Of a stretch of DNA of 64,000 nucleotides, positions 1 through 12,566 are shown piece by piece. Source of the DNA: DATGPD01 sp031423015. Its GTDB lineage: Bacteria; Planctomycetota; UBA1135; UBA2386. The notes beneath the pieces were generated by a model, which saw only the letters and a program-made list of their open reading frames with translations, was not told the origin of the DNA and did no database searches. Positions within the stretch are counted from its first letter, which is position 1, and every line of letters begins with the position of its first letter. The translations under genes were made by a program, and so were the position numbers. Location: NCBI GenBank assembly GCA_031423015.1, contig JANPER010000040.1, positions 1 to 64,000 of the forward strand. Direction: 5' to 3'.

Positions 1-78
1 ATATAACAAACACACCCACACGGTAATCCCCGGGGGCGGGTAATGGCGGCCACCCAAAACACCCGCGGCCCGTGGAAC

Positions 79-354
79 TCAGGGCGCGCCCTGGCCGCCC
101 ACGTCTTCTGCCGCGTCGTCGAGCGCGGGCGCGCTGTCCCCCAGGCCCGCCTTCAGCCGCTCGATGCGCCGGCGCAGCTTGCCGTTCTGCTGCCGCAAGC
201 GGTGGCTGCTCTGCAGGAGCCGCGACAAGTCGTCGACCAGCCCCTGCGCGTCGCCGCGCTCCAACGTCACGCTCGCATCGGGCGCCGACGCCTTGGCGCA
301 CCGTCGCAACTCGGCGATGAGGGCGTCGATCCGACTGTTCTCGTTCTGGCTCAT
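79..354 (-). CDS. small coiled-coil protein downstream of ppx
   Basis: A 91-residue protein of unknown function. The middle (about residues 38-70) is rich in Leu, Gln, Arg and Lys with heptad-like spacing, which suggests a short coiled coil; the C-terminus is acidic and Gly/Ala-rich. There is no signal peptide or membrane segment. Its ATG overlaps the stop codon of the Ppx/GppA gene in an ATGA arrangement at 351-354, so it is probably translationally coupled to that gene and may work with it. This coupling is the main support for calling it real. No family is recognised. Confidence 0.6.
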   Translation of the reverse strand: MSQNENSRIDALIAELRRCAKASAPDASVTLERGDAQGLVDDLSRLLQSSHRLRQQNGKLRRRIERLKAGLGDSAPALDDAAEDVGGQGAP

Positions 355-1919
355 CGCCGCACCTTAGGGCCTGGCGGCTCGGCCCACCCGTCGTCGTCTT
401 CCGGATTCTCGTCGCGGCTCTCCTTCAGCCGCAGCTTGAGGTCCAGCGCCTCGAAGGCGCGCGTCTCGGCGACCAGGTCCTCGATCGTCAGCGGGTGACG
501 ACGCGCAAAATCGGCGCTCAGCCGCAGCGTCAGGCGATCGCGCTCGGGCTCCAGCCGCAGCGGACCCGGGGTGCGCGGCGCACGACTGCGGTTGATCACC
601 GCCGCCAAGCGCAGCACGGCGATCAGCGCGCGCAACGCGCCGCGCAGACCGAGCGGCACCGACTCCAGGGTCTCGCGTCGGATGCGCCGCCGATGCGAAC
701 CCACCAGCGCGCCGAGCATGCGTTGATCGTTGCGCGCAAAACCCGGCATATCGGAGTTCTCGATCAGGTAGCGGCCGTGGTGGTGGTGATTGCGATACGA
801 CACCGACAGCCCGATCTCGTGCAGCCGCGCCGCCCAACGCAGCCAGTTGTGCACGTCGTCGTCGGCGATGCGCCAGCTCGCGGCGACCGATTGCCACAGC
901 CGCTCCGCCGAGCGCTCGACCCGCGCCGCCTGCGCAGCATCGACGTGATAGCGATCTTGGAAGATACGGATCGTGCGCTCGCGGATGTCTTCGTGCCGGA
1001 GGCGGCCCAAGAGGTCGTACACCACGCCCTCGCGGAGCGACCCCTCGCTGAACGCGATCGTCTCCAAGGCGAGCGAGTCGACGATCGCGGTCATGATCGC
1101 AATGCCCGCGGGAAACACGAAGGCGCGGTCGCGACGCAGATCCTTGAAGTCCAGCGCGTCCACGTGGCCGGCCTCGAGCATCGCCTTGCGCAGCGCGCGC
1201 AGCCCGCGCGCGGTGAGGCCGCGCTCGCTGAAGCCTTCGCCGACGACCACGTCGCGCGCCGCGCGGATCGTGCCGGACGAACCCACCGCGTAGTCCCAAC
1301 CGATCTGTGAGAAGCGATGCTCCAGCGTCTGCAACTCGAGCCGCGCCGCCAACACCGCCGCGTCCATCGCCTTCTTGTCGATGCGGCCGTCGGCGAAGAA
1401 CCGCTGCGCATAGCCGACGCAGCCCATGTGCAGGCTGTGCGCGTCGAGGATCTCGAAGCCGCGGCCGACGATGCACTCCGTGCTGCCGCCGCCGATGTCG
1501 ATCACCAAGCGGCCACGGCCGTCGTCGGGCAGCGTGTGGCTCACTCCCAAGTAGATGAGGCGGGCCTCCTCGGCGCCGCTCACCACCTCGATCGGATGGC
1601 CCAAGGCGCTCTCGGCTCGTTCGACGAAATCACCCACGTCGCGGGCGATGCGGAAGGTGTTGGTGCCAATCACTCGCACCCGGTAGCTCGGCATCTCGCG
1701 CAAGCGCTGGCCGAAGCGCCGCAGACATTGCAGCGCGCGCGCGGTGACCTCGGCCTTCAACCGCCGGCGTCCGTCGAGTCCAGCCGCCAACTGCACCGGC
1801 TCGCGCAAGCGATCGATCACGTTGGGCTCGCCGTCCACCAACCGAGCGGTCATCAGGTGGAAGCTGTTCGATCCCAGATCGACGACAGCGATGCCGTCTG
1901 GTGCGCGCGTGACTGGCAC
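351..1919 (-). CDS. ppx: exopolyphosphatase / guanosine pentaphosphate phosphatase (Ppx/GppA family)
   Basis: Members of this family remove terminal phosphate from polyphosphate or hydrolyse pppGpp, in the cytoplasm. The N-terminal half has the two phosphate-binding loops of the actin-like ASKHA fold: DLGSNSFH near residues 15-22 and DIGGGSTE near 141-148. Between them lies the expected ENTFR-like strand (here GTNTFRIA) and the GAEEARL motif. The C-terminal half (about 310-500) looks like the HD-type helical domain, with an HEIG...NHHHHGRYLI stretch. The length (522 aa) fits long Ppx proteins. Sequence cannot separate the Ppx role from the GppA role. No polyphosphate kinase gene is nearby. 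The small coiled-coil gene follows with a 4-bp overlap. Confidence 0.93.
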   Translation of the reverse strand: MPVTRAPDGIAVVDLGSNSFHLMTARLVDGEPNVIDRLREPVQLAAGLDGRRRLKAEVTARALQCLRRFGQRLREMPSYRVRVIGTNTFRIARDVGDFVERAESALGHPIEVVSGAEEARLIYLGVSHTLPDDGRGRLVIDIGGGSTECIVGRGFEILDAHSLHMGCVGYAQRFFADGRIDKKAMDAAVLAARLELQTLEHRFSQIGWDYAVGSSGTIRAARDVVVGEGFSERGLTARGLRALRKAMLEAGHVDALDFKDLRRDRAFVFPAGIAIMTAIVDSLALETIAFSEGSLREGVVYDLLGRLRHEDIRERTIRIFQDRYHVDAAQAARVERSAERLWQSVAASWRIADDDVHNWLRWAARLHEIGLSVSYRNHHHHGRYLIENSDMPGFARNDQRMLGALVGSHRRRIRRETLESVPLGLRGALRALIAVLRLAAVINRSRAPRTPGPLRLEPERDRLTLRLSADFARRHPLTIEDLVAETRAFEALDLKLRLKESRDENPEDDDGWAEPPGPKVRR

Positions 1920-2005
1920 GCGAGCTAAGGGTGCCCAGGACGCAACGCGCGATCAAGTATCCGTCGGCCGCGGCGCGGCGATCGCACATCGCCGACCTTC
2001 TGCCT

Positions 2006-3724
2006 TCAGCGATGACGTTGCTCATCCGCGGGCACCCACCATCGCTCGGGTGACAAGCCTGTCGCCGACACTTCGGCATCGCGAAACCGCCGGTGCAGCA
2101 GCAGCGCGGTGCGCGGGTGCACGAGCAATGCCACCGGCTGTAGATCAGCGATGCGGCGACAGAAGGCGCGGTAGGTGTCAGCTCGACGCTTGTCGTCGCG
2201 CTGGCCACGCGCTTCGTCGAGCAGCCGATCAGTCTCCGCGTCGACGAACCCCATCCAGTTGAGGCCGCCGCCAGTGGCCTGCGAGCTGTGAAAGTACAGC
2301 CAAGGGTCGACCCACGGATCGGCGTGATACTTCAACGCCAAGAGCCCCATGAAGTCACGGCGCTGCAATCGGTCGAGCAACACACCGGCCTCGACGAGCT
2401 GCGGCACGAGTTCGACCCCAGCCGCGGCAAACGAAGCTTGCGCTAACTCCAGGATGCGGCGATGCAACGGCTCCTGTGCGGCGCCGACGATCTCGATGCG
2501 CAAGGGATGGTCAGCGCCGTAGCCAGCGGCGCGGAGCGCCTCGCGCGCCGACGCCGGATCGTGCACCCGCGGCGCGAGATCGTTCGGCACCTCGGGCCGT
2601 CCTGGCTTGAACCAGGTCGCGGCCGGCTCGGCATCGCCATTCAACAACCGCTGTGCGATGGCGTCGCGGTCGAACAGCATCGCCAGCGCCCGGCGCACGC
2701 GCGGGTCGGCGAGCGGCCCCTCGCGGCAGTTCCACGCCACCATGAAGTGGCCCATGGTCGGCGGGTCGTAGACGACGATGCGATAGTTCTCGGCGATCGC
2801 CGCGTCGGCGGCGGCGATGCCGCGCACGTCACCGACGAGCCAGTCGAGCTGCTCTTGGCGGAGCAGTGCCATCTGTGCGGCTGGGTCTTGCACGAACACA
2901 TGCCGCAAGCCGGCGAGGTTCCACGACTCGGGCGCGACACGACGGCGCCAGCAGTGCGAGTTCTGCACCAGGTCGAGATGCTGACCGCGGGACCACAGCG
3001 CCCCATCGCCAGCGGGCGGGGTCAGCGCATACGGACCAGACCCAGGTCCGAGGTCGTTCAACTCGGCCAGCAGCGCGGTGAACTCAGGAGTATCTGGTGC
3101 GGGCACCGCCAACCGCTTGGCCTGCGCCCGCGCGGATACGCGCGCGAGCACGGCGGCGCGTGACAAGATCAGCAGGCCCGTGGCGAACACGTCGCGCGCC
3201 GACCAATGGTCTACCAGGCCGCGGCCAACCAGTTCGTGCGGCGAGGTCGCTTCCAGCGCCTGCACCATGCCGGCCGCGCGCACCATCGCGCTCATCGGCA
3301 ACCCCGCGCTACGCGCGCAACGGTGGCTGAACGCAACGTCTTCGGCGGTCACCGGTGCACCATCGCTGAAGCGCGCGCCGCGGCGCAGCCGAATGCGCAG
3401 CGCGCCGCCGGCCTCGGTCACGATCGACTCGGCGAGTGCCGGGCGCACAGCACCGGTTTGCGCATCGATCTCGCACAGCGTGTCGTGCGTGAAGCGCAAC
3501 ACCCAACTGCGCACCGCGGCATCGATGTTGGTCAGCGGATTGAGGTGCTTGGGCTCGGGAAAGGCCCCCACCAGCAGGTCGCCCTGCGGCCGCAAACGGG
3601 TGTCGTCAAGGTCGACCGTCGGGATCGAACTCGGCTGCAGGACACGCAGCGCCCACACCGACAACCCGACCAGCGTGGCTACGCCGAGCAAGGCCAGCGC
3701 CGCGACCGGCGCACGTCGAGTCAT
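2006..3724 (-). CDS. ABC transporter solute-binding protein, oligopeptide type (SBP_bac_5)
   Basis: Probable periplasmic binding protein of the DppA/OppA family, which captures peptides or similar ligands for an ABC importer. The start was set at the ATG at 3724, which gives a basic N-terminus and a hydrophobic segment (about residues 5-25) that acts as signal or membrane anchor. Family features follow: GAFPEPKHLNPLTN (the usual start of the mature fold), LRIRLRRGARFSDGAPVTAEDVAFS (partial: RGARFSDGAPVTAEDVAFS is diagnostic), and a DPRVRRALAMLFDRDAIA motif. Length is normal for the family. No permease or ATPase genes are adjacent, so it is either an orphan component or a binding protein used for another purpose. 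Confidence 0.85.
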   Translation of the reverse strand: MTRRAPVAALALLGVATLVGLSVWALRVLQPSSIPTVDLDDTRLRPQGDLLVGAFPEPKHLNPLTNIDAAVRSWVLRFTHDTLCEIDAQTGAVRPALAESIVTEAGGALRIRLRRGARFSDGAPVTAEDVAFSHRCARSAGLPMSAMVRAAGMVQALEATSPHELVGRGLVDHWSARDVFATGLLILSRAAVLARVSARAQAKRLAVPAPDTPEFTALLAELNDLGPGSGPYALTPPAGDGALWSRGQHLDLVQNSHCWRRRVAPESWNLAGLRHVFVQDPAAQMALLRQEQLDWLVGDVRGIAAADAAIAENYRIVVYDPPTMGHFMVAWNCREGPLADPRVRRALAMLFDRDAIAQRLLNGDAEPAATWFKPGRPEVPNDLAPRVHDPASAREALRAAGYGADHPLRIEIVGAAQEPLHRRILELAQASFAAAGVELVPQLVEAGVLLDRLQRRDFMGLLALKYHADPWVDPWLYFHSSQATGGGLNWMGFVDAETDRLLDEARGQRDDKRRADTYRAFCRRIADLQPVALLVHPRTALLLHRRFRDAEVSATGLSPERWWVPADEQRHR

Positions 3725-3776
3725 GGAATCATGGTGGGTTGAGAGTAGAGCGAACGCGAACCCTCGCACCACGGAC

Positions 3777-7589
<3,813 letters not shown>

Positions 7590-7986
7590 GTTCGATTGGC
7601 AAGTGGACACGGCGGCGACCGGTCGTTTGCCATTACGTAATACCGCTGGCAGCGGGCTTGCCGAACCCGGTCGCGAGTGACCGAGCGCCGAGGCGAGCGG
7701 CTGGCTCCAATTGATCTGGGTGGCTAGGTCAGTCACGACCGCGCGGCAGCATCGGTGGCGCGGGTCTTTGGCGTCGCGACCAATGGCGACGCTTGCGGGG
7801 GCCCAGCGGTGTCAGATGGAGTCGGCATGCGCCGGCGACTTGGCAATGCCCGTGCCGATGCCGCCCACAACGCAAGTGTTCGGATCCCGAACCGCAGCGA
7901 CCGAGAAGCGGACACTGGGGCGGGCGTGGAAGCTGGGTACACCCCTTGCCAGGACACCGACCGAACCCAAGGACCCGTCCATTACC
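7590..7986. other. intergenic region between divergent genes
   Basis: About 400 bases between the kinase-activator gene and the propeller gene if the preferred starts are used. No convincing gene fits here: frames are open only because of high GC. The only site noticed is a sigma54-like promoter match near 7841-7855. Part of the left side would be coding if the kinase gene starts at 7736. Confidence 0.5.
7839..7857 (+). promoter_or_regulatory. possible sigma54 (-24/-12) promoter
   Basis: The stretch TGGCAATGCCCGTGC (7841-7855) has GG and GC dinucleotides at exactly the spacing of the sigma54 consensus TGGCAC-N5-TTGC, although the -12 box reads GTGC rather than TTGC and the sixth base differs. 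It points toward the propeller gene whose start is about 130 bases downstream, and it lies next to a gene for a sigma54 activator. This is a weak match that could arise by chance. Confidence 0.3.
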
Positions 7987-9654
7987 ATGCTCTTCATGCT
8001 CCGTGTCGTCCCCGTCGTTCTTGCCAGCGTCGCCCTGGCATCTGGCCAATCCCTGACGTGGGCAGAAGGTAGTTCTACCGCCGCGCTCAACGTACAGACC
8101 GTGGCCGAGAGTCAGCCTGGAGGCACGCCGGCCACCATCCTGGCCAACGTCGAGTTCCTCTCCATCGAGATGACCGGGCGCACGCTGCAGCAAGAACTCG
8201 ACTCGACGCGCAGCCGGCGCATCACGAACCGCGGCCTGACCCGCGTCGAGCTGCCGAGCGGCGGTCGCGTGCTGGCCTACCGGCGCAACGCTGGGCAGGC
8301 GTTCGGCTATCTGCTGGTGCGCCGCAACGGCGTGGCGTCGGTATTGCTCGAACTGCCGGGGGTTGCCACTCAGACGCCGTTTGCCGACCGCATCGGCGTC
8401 TCGCCAGATGGGCGTTGGGGAGTGGCCTGCTCGGCCTCCGAGTCCACGCTCTACTTCCTGCGCCTCGACGGGACGACGTTCGCGAGCACCGGCACGCCAT
8501 CGCGTGTGCTGAATCTGCCAAGCCTTGTCGAATTGACAACGATCATGCCGGGGCGCAGCCACGTGTTCTTCGCGGGCGACGACGAGCGAATGCGGCGCTG
8601 CGCGATGGTCGACGGCGGCCTGATCGAGGACATCAGCCCACCCTCGATCACCGGCGCCCGCCTGAAGAGCGAGCTGGCGATGTCCGGCGACGGTCGGCGG
8701 GTGGTGTTCTTGTATGGCGTGCAGCCCGCGTTCTCGCTGTGGATGGCCAGCGAGACGGGTGCGCCCACGCGCATCAACGCGCCGGTCGCGAAGTACGAAG
8801 AGCCGGGCTACCTGCCCGAGACACCTGCCGGCCCGCGGCTGATGCTCAACTTCGATGGGTCGCGGCTGATGTGCGTCGACGCCACGCTGCGCGACGAGAT
8901 CTACGTGCACGACACGACGGGAGCGACCGCCACGACGCACGTGACCGGCGATCACAACTTCCAGCCGTACATCGGCATCGGCATCTTCCCTACGTTCGCG
9001 GCCGCGCTGTTGGTGGTCGGTGTCGGCGACGTCGATCGCTTCGACATGTTCGCGGCGGCGACCGGTGATGTGCCGGTGGTGAACCTGACGCGCACCAACG
9101 GCAACGTGGTGCGACCCTTTGGCGCCGGCGGGCTCGTGCCGCTGTCGGTGTCGATGACACTCGGTACTGGCCTGCTGATCACGGAGCAACCCGCGGGCGC
9201 CGCCAGGCGCCTGCTGCGGGTCGATCTCGCCACCGGCCAAAGCGCGCTCGTGGCTGATCAGCTCACACGACTGCCAGCCCTCGGCGACGCCACCGCCGGC
9301 CTCCCCGACATCTTGGTAGCGAGTCCGCTCGGCGATCAGGCTCTCGAGGGCCTCTCGGCGACCACTCTCTTGGCGGCGCCTGCTGGGGTCGACATCACGT
9401 CGGACGTGTTGCTGCCGGCGGCTCGCGTGTTGAGCGTCCGCGCCGGCGGGGTGTCGGCGATCGTGTTCCGCCTCGGCGACGGCACGTTCATGGCGTTGCC
9501 TGCGGTGCTCGGCGATCAACGCGCGTCGGTGACAGTCGCCAACAACTTGGTGGTCGACGGAGCGTCGTTGCTGCACGTGAGTCCGGCCCTCGGCGCCGTG
9601 ACGGTGAGTACCTCGGGCAGCGTGCGGCTGGTGCTGTCCGGATTCGGGCGGTAG
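7987..9654 (+). CDS. secreted beta-propeller (TolB/WD40-like) protein
   Basis: An exported protein of about 555 residues with unknown function. The ATG at 7987 (or 7996) gives a short hydrophobic signal peptide ending near ALASGQ; upstream in-frame starts would precede it with unstructured sequence and are rejected. The body consists of repeated strand-rich blocks, several with propeller-style motifs such as VSPDGRWG, MSGDGRRV and FDGSRLMC. This resembles WD40/TolB-type PD40 blades. It shares this architecture with the protein at 39957-41342 (signal peptide, SPDG-type blades, strand-rich C-terminal end). It is transcribed away from the kinase-sigma54 activator gene, which may control it. No enzyme residues are evident. 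Confidence 0.7.
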   Translation: MLFMLRVVPVVLASVALASGQSLTWAEGSSTAALNVQTVAESQPGGTPATILANVEFLSIEMTGRTLQQELDSTRSRRITNRGLTRVELPSGGRVLAYRRNAGQAFGYLLVRRNGVASVLLELPGVATQTPFADRIGVSPDGRWGVACSASESTLYFLRLDGTTFASTGTPSRVLNLPSLVELTTIMPGRSHVFFAGDDERMRRCAMVDGGLIEDISPPSITGARLKSELAMSGDGRRVVFLYGVQPAFSLWMASETGAPTRINAPVAKYEEPGYLPETPAGPRLMLNFDGSRLMCVDATLRDEIYVHDTTGATATTHVTGDHNFQPYIGIGIFPTFAAALLVVGVGDVDRFDMFAAATGDVPVVNLTRTNGNVVRPFGAGGLVPLSVSMTLGTGLLITEQPAGAARRLLRVDLATGQSALVADQLTRLPALGDATAGLPDILVASPLGDQALEGLSATTLLAAPAGVDITSDVLLPAARVLSVRAGGVSAIVFRLGDGTFMALPAVLGDQRASVTVANNLVVDGASLLHVSPALGAVTVSTSGSVRLVLSGFGR

Positions 9655-9707
9655 ACGATCCGCGTTCGCGCTGGTGCCCAAAGAGCATGGCGGCATGATC
9701 CGCGGCG

Positions 9708-10886
9708 ATGACCGCGACCACGGCCGACGAACGCGCGCGCGCGGCCGTGTTCCGGCGTTTGTCGAGCTACTACCTGGCCTCGTTCGCGGTGCTCGGCATC
9801 TACATGCAGTTCTTCCCGCGCTGGTTGGCCGAGCGTCGGGGCTGCACCACCGAGGTGGCGGCGTTCGTGTTGTCGGGGCAGATCTGGGCGCGCACCTTGG
9901 CCGGGCCGCTGTGGTCGCAACGGGTCGATCGGCGCGGGCGCCCGCGCGGGGTCTTGTTCTTGTTGTCGGGGCTGAGCCTGCTGGTGATGGCGTGCTTTGC
10001 CGTGACGTATGCCCACCTCGGGCTGTTCTTGGTGTGCGTTGCCTTCGGTTGCGTGTACCCGCCGATCCACCCGGTTCTCGACAGTCTGGCACTCACCGCG
10101 TCGGCGCGCGGCGGCTTCACGTTCAGCGGCGTGCGACTGTGGGGGTCGCTGTCGTTCTTGCTCGCGATCGTGGCGATGGGAGGCTACCTGGGCGCGGGCG
10201 TTGCCGATGTCGCGCGCTACGACGCGGTGCTGTGGGTGTTGCTCGCTGGCTGCGGCTTGCTCCTGATCGCCGCCTGGTGCCTGCCCGATGAACGGCGCGC
10301 GCCAAGATCTGGTGCCCCGATCCGCGAGCTGCTGCGCGATCCTCGCTTGCTGGTGTTCTTTGCCGCGGCTGGCCTGATCCAAGGCAGCCACGCCGCGTAC
10401 TACACGCTGTCGACGAACGACTGGCACGCGCACGGGATCGACGAACTCACGGCAGGTCTGCTGTGGGCCGAAGGCGTGGTCGCCGAGGTCGTGTTCTTCT
10501 TCATGGCGCGCTCGCGCTTGGCCGGTCTGCGCCCAACCACTCTGATGCTGTTCGGCGGTGGCGCCGCCATCACGCGCTGGTGTTGACTTGCATCGACCGC
10601 GAACGTGTGGGTGTTGGTGGCGGCGAATTGGCTGCACGCGGGATCATTTGCGTGCACGTTCCTAGGGGCCGTGTGGTTCATCCAGAAGCGAGTGCCACTA
10701 CACCAGCAGGCGACAGCACAGGGCCTGCTCGGTGCGATCAGCTCGGGGGCCTGCACCGCGCTCGCCACCATCCTCGCCGGCTTCGTCTATCGCCATACCG
10801 GCAGCGGCGCCTACCTGGCGATGGCCGGTCTCGCTGCCATTGGCCTGCTGCTCGTCTTCGTTCTGCGCCAGCGCTCCACTCCGTAG
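9708..10886 (+). pseudogene. MFS permease (HcaT/nucleoside-symporter-like) interrupted by an in-frame TGA
   Basis: Two open stretches in the same reading frame, 9708-10586 and 10587-10886, together encode one 12-helix major facilitator protein of about 390 residues, the usual size for the PPP/HcaT group. The N-terminal part begins with SYYLASFAVLGIYMQFFPRWL, typical of this group in its SYY...LGIY...FFP pattern (20 residues or fewer shown in pieces: SYYLASFAVLGIY, FFPRWL). The codon at 10584-10586 is TGA, flanked by RWC before and LASTAN after, inside what should be a transmembrane helix. No frame change is needed to read through. It is therefore a nonsense-mutated gene, a sequencing error, or a case of readthrough. 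The second half could restart at GTG 10605 but would lack most helices. Confidence 0.8.
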
Positions 10887-10965
10887 CGGGCATCACGGCT
10901 GGGCTTCGTCGCGTCGTTCGACTTTTGTTGGACCGACGGCCCCGGCGCTTCCGACCTCGCCACGG

Positions 10966-11610
10966 TCAGCGGTCGCGCACGAGCAGCGCGAACACGTGGC
11001 CGGAACCGAGCCGGGACAACGGCTCGAAGCGTCGCGGCGAGAAACCGGCTTGGCGCGCGATCTCGAGCACGCGGCCGGTCGACAGCGTGTGTTTGTCGCC
11101 CTTGCGGTTGAAGGGTTTGCGCAGGCGGCGAATCCAGTTCTTGAGCGAGTAGTGCGAGAAGTAGGTGACGATCACTGCCTTGCCAGCGACGCGCAACACT
11201 TCGCGCAGGTGCTGCTCACGGTCGGCGGGTCGCGCCAAGTGGTGGCTCAGCCGAACGGAGACCACCGTGTCCACGGCACGATCGCCGAGCGGGATCGCCA
11301 GGCCTGAGCAACGGAGGTAACCCGCCGCGGCGTTTTCGTGGTCCGCAGCGTTCAACCTCAACATGCTCGGCGAGAAGTCGGCTTCGTACACACGGCGCGC
11401 GCGGTGCGCGAACAGATCGAACAACCGGCCGGCGCCGCACGGCAGATCGAGCAACGACGCGCTTTCGCCGATCGTCGCGAACATGCGGGTGAAGATGGCT
11501 CGCTCGAGCCGATCCGACACCTTGCGGTGCAGCTTCTGGTCGTAGTCCGCTTTGTAGGACTGCGCGCCGCGCGTCGACACGTAGTTGTCGATCTTCGATT
11601 GCTCCATCAT
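10966..11610 (-). CDS. class I SAM-dependent methyltransferase
   Basis: A cytoplasmic methyltransferase of about 214 residues from the ATG at 11610. Motif I is LLDLPCGAGRLFDLF, followed by an acidic residue at the end of strand 2 (YEADFSPSML) and VDTVVSVRLSHHL at motif IV. These are typical of Methyltransf_11/25-type small-molecule or lipid methyltransferases. The C-terminus contains a basic helix (KNWIRRLRKPFNRKGDKH). The ATG overlaps the stop codon of the WaaP-like gene in an ATGA arrangement (11607-11610), so both are co-translated and probably act on the same cell-surface substrate. The substrate cannot be told from sequence. A longer reading from 11706 would overlap the neighbour by about 100 bases and is not preferred. 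Confidence 0.85.
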   Translation of the reverse strand: MMEQSKIDNYVSTRGAQSYKADYDQKLHRKVSDRLERAIFTRMFATIGESASLLDLPCGAGRLFDLFAHRARRVYEADFSPSMLRLNAADHENAAAGYLRCSGLAIPLGDRAVDTVVSVRLSHHLARPADREQHLREVLRVAGKAVIVTYFSHYSLKNWIRRLRKPFNRKGDKHTLSTGRVLEIARQAGFSPRRFEPLSRLGSGHVFALLVRDR

Positions 11611-12452
11611 GGCTGTCGGCTCCACAGGTGAAGGGCGCGGCCAACCTTGATGCAACCCTTGACGAACCTCTGCCACGCGACCCTGCGCCCGGCGAGCGTT
11701 CGCCACAGCGTCGCCGCCGCACGGCGATCGCCAGCGTACGCCACCAGCGCGCGCAGCTTCTCACAGCGGCTGAGCATGCGGGCGCGGCCAGGCGTGAACA
11801 GGGCGTCGAAGAGGTCGACCCGCGCGCCGGCACCGCAGATCGGCTGGCGCCGCCGGACGAGGTACGGCTGGTCACACAGAAGCAGACGCGCGGGCGATGG
11901 GTCGGCCACCAGGACGTTGCGCGGATACGCGGTGAGGCTCACGAAACCCGCTGCGTGCAGGCCGCGCAGCAGAGCGCCGAAGGCGACAGCCAGCGCGCGA
12001 CGTGCTGGCGCGGCGCGTTCCCGGGTCAACGCGTCCTTCAAGTTGGCCACGTCGCCAGCGTCTGTCAGCCACAGGCAGCTCTGCGGCACGCACCCAAGCA
12101 CCCGCGTCTCCTGCCAGTGCAACGGCGCCGTCACCGGAACTCGCGCCACGGCAAGCGCGCGCAGGTTGTCGTGCTCGCGCTTGGCCTTGGCCGGCCGCAG
12201 GAACGTTCGCCACAAGAAGAACCGCCGCGGTGCGTACGTCTTGCGGACGCATGTTCCATCGGCGCCAAAGACGCGCTCGACGCGACTCATCGCGTCTTGC
12301 TTGAGAACCTCGAAGCGGAAGGGCGGCCGCAGGGGCAAGCCTTCGGCCGGAGTCGCCGACCTCGTGACCTCGGTGTGCGCGGACAACTGAGTAGCTAGTG
12401 GCACCGTACCAAGATCCGCGGGTGCCAGAGTGGAACGTGGGGCAGCAAGCAA
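11607..12452 (-). CDS. lipopolysaccharide-kinase-like protein (WaaP/KdkA family), divergent active site
   Basis: The protein (about 281 aa) resembles Kdo/heptose kinases that phosphorylate the lipopolysaccharide inner core at the inner membrane. Support includes VRKTYAP (candidate ATP-binding lysine), the RPAKAKREHDNLRAL helix with a Glu, and the sequence LHAAGFVSLTAYPRNVLV, which matches the kinase catalytic loop. The usual H-x-D catalytic pair in that loop is replaced by SLTA, and the later metal-binding segment reads LLCDQPYL. Either the enzyme uses a modified active site or it is a pseudokinase. It overlaps the methyltransferase gene by four bases. The start could be a later one, since the first 45 residues are low in conservation features. 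Confidence 0.7.
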   Translation of the reverse strand: MLAAPRSTLAPADLGTVPLATQLSAHTEVTRSATPAEGLPLRPPFRFEVLKQDAMSRVERVFGADGTCVRKTYAPRRFFLWRTFLRPAKAKREHDNLRALAVARVPVTAPLHWQETRVLGCVPQSCLWLTDAGDVANLKDALTRERAAPARRALAVAFGALLRGLHAAGFVSLTAYPRNVLVADPSPARLLLCDQPYLVRRRQPICGAGARVDLFDALFTPGRARMLSRCEKLRALVAYAGDRRAAATLWRTLAGRRVAWQRFVKGCIKVGRALHLWSRQP

Positions 12453-12566
12453 ACGAGTAGGCGCTGGACCGACGGCGGGTTCAGAGCTGGCATTGGACGG
12501 CGACAGCCGACAGGTTCAAGCGAGATGGCTAGATGATCCTGCCGCCCGGTAGGACACGCTGCGCAG

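Noticed and set aside
10584..10586. UGA as a selenocysteine codon in the MFS gene
   Set aside because: The site lies in a predicted transmembrane helix of a permease family with no redox residue there, no SECIS-like hairpin was evident directly downstream, and no sel genes are in view.
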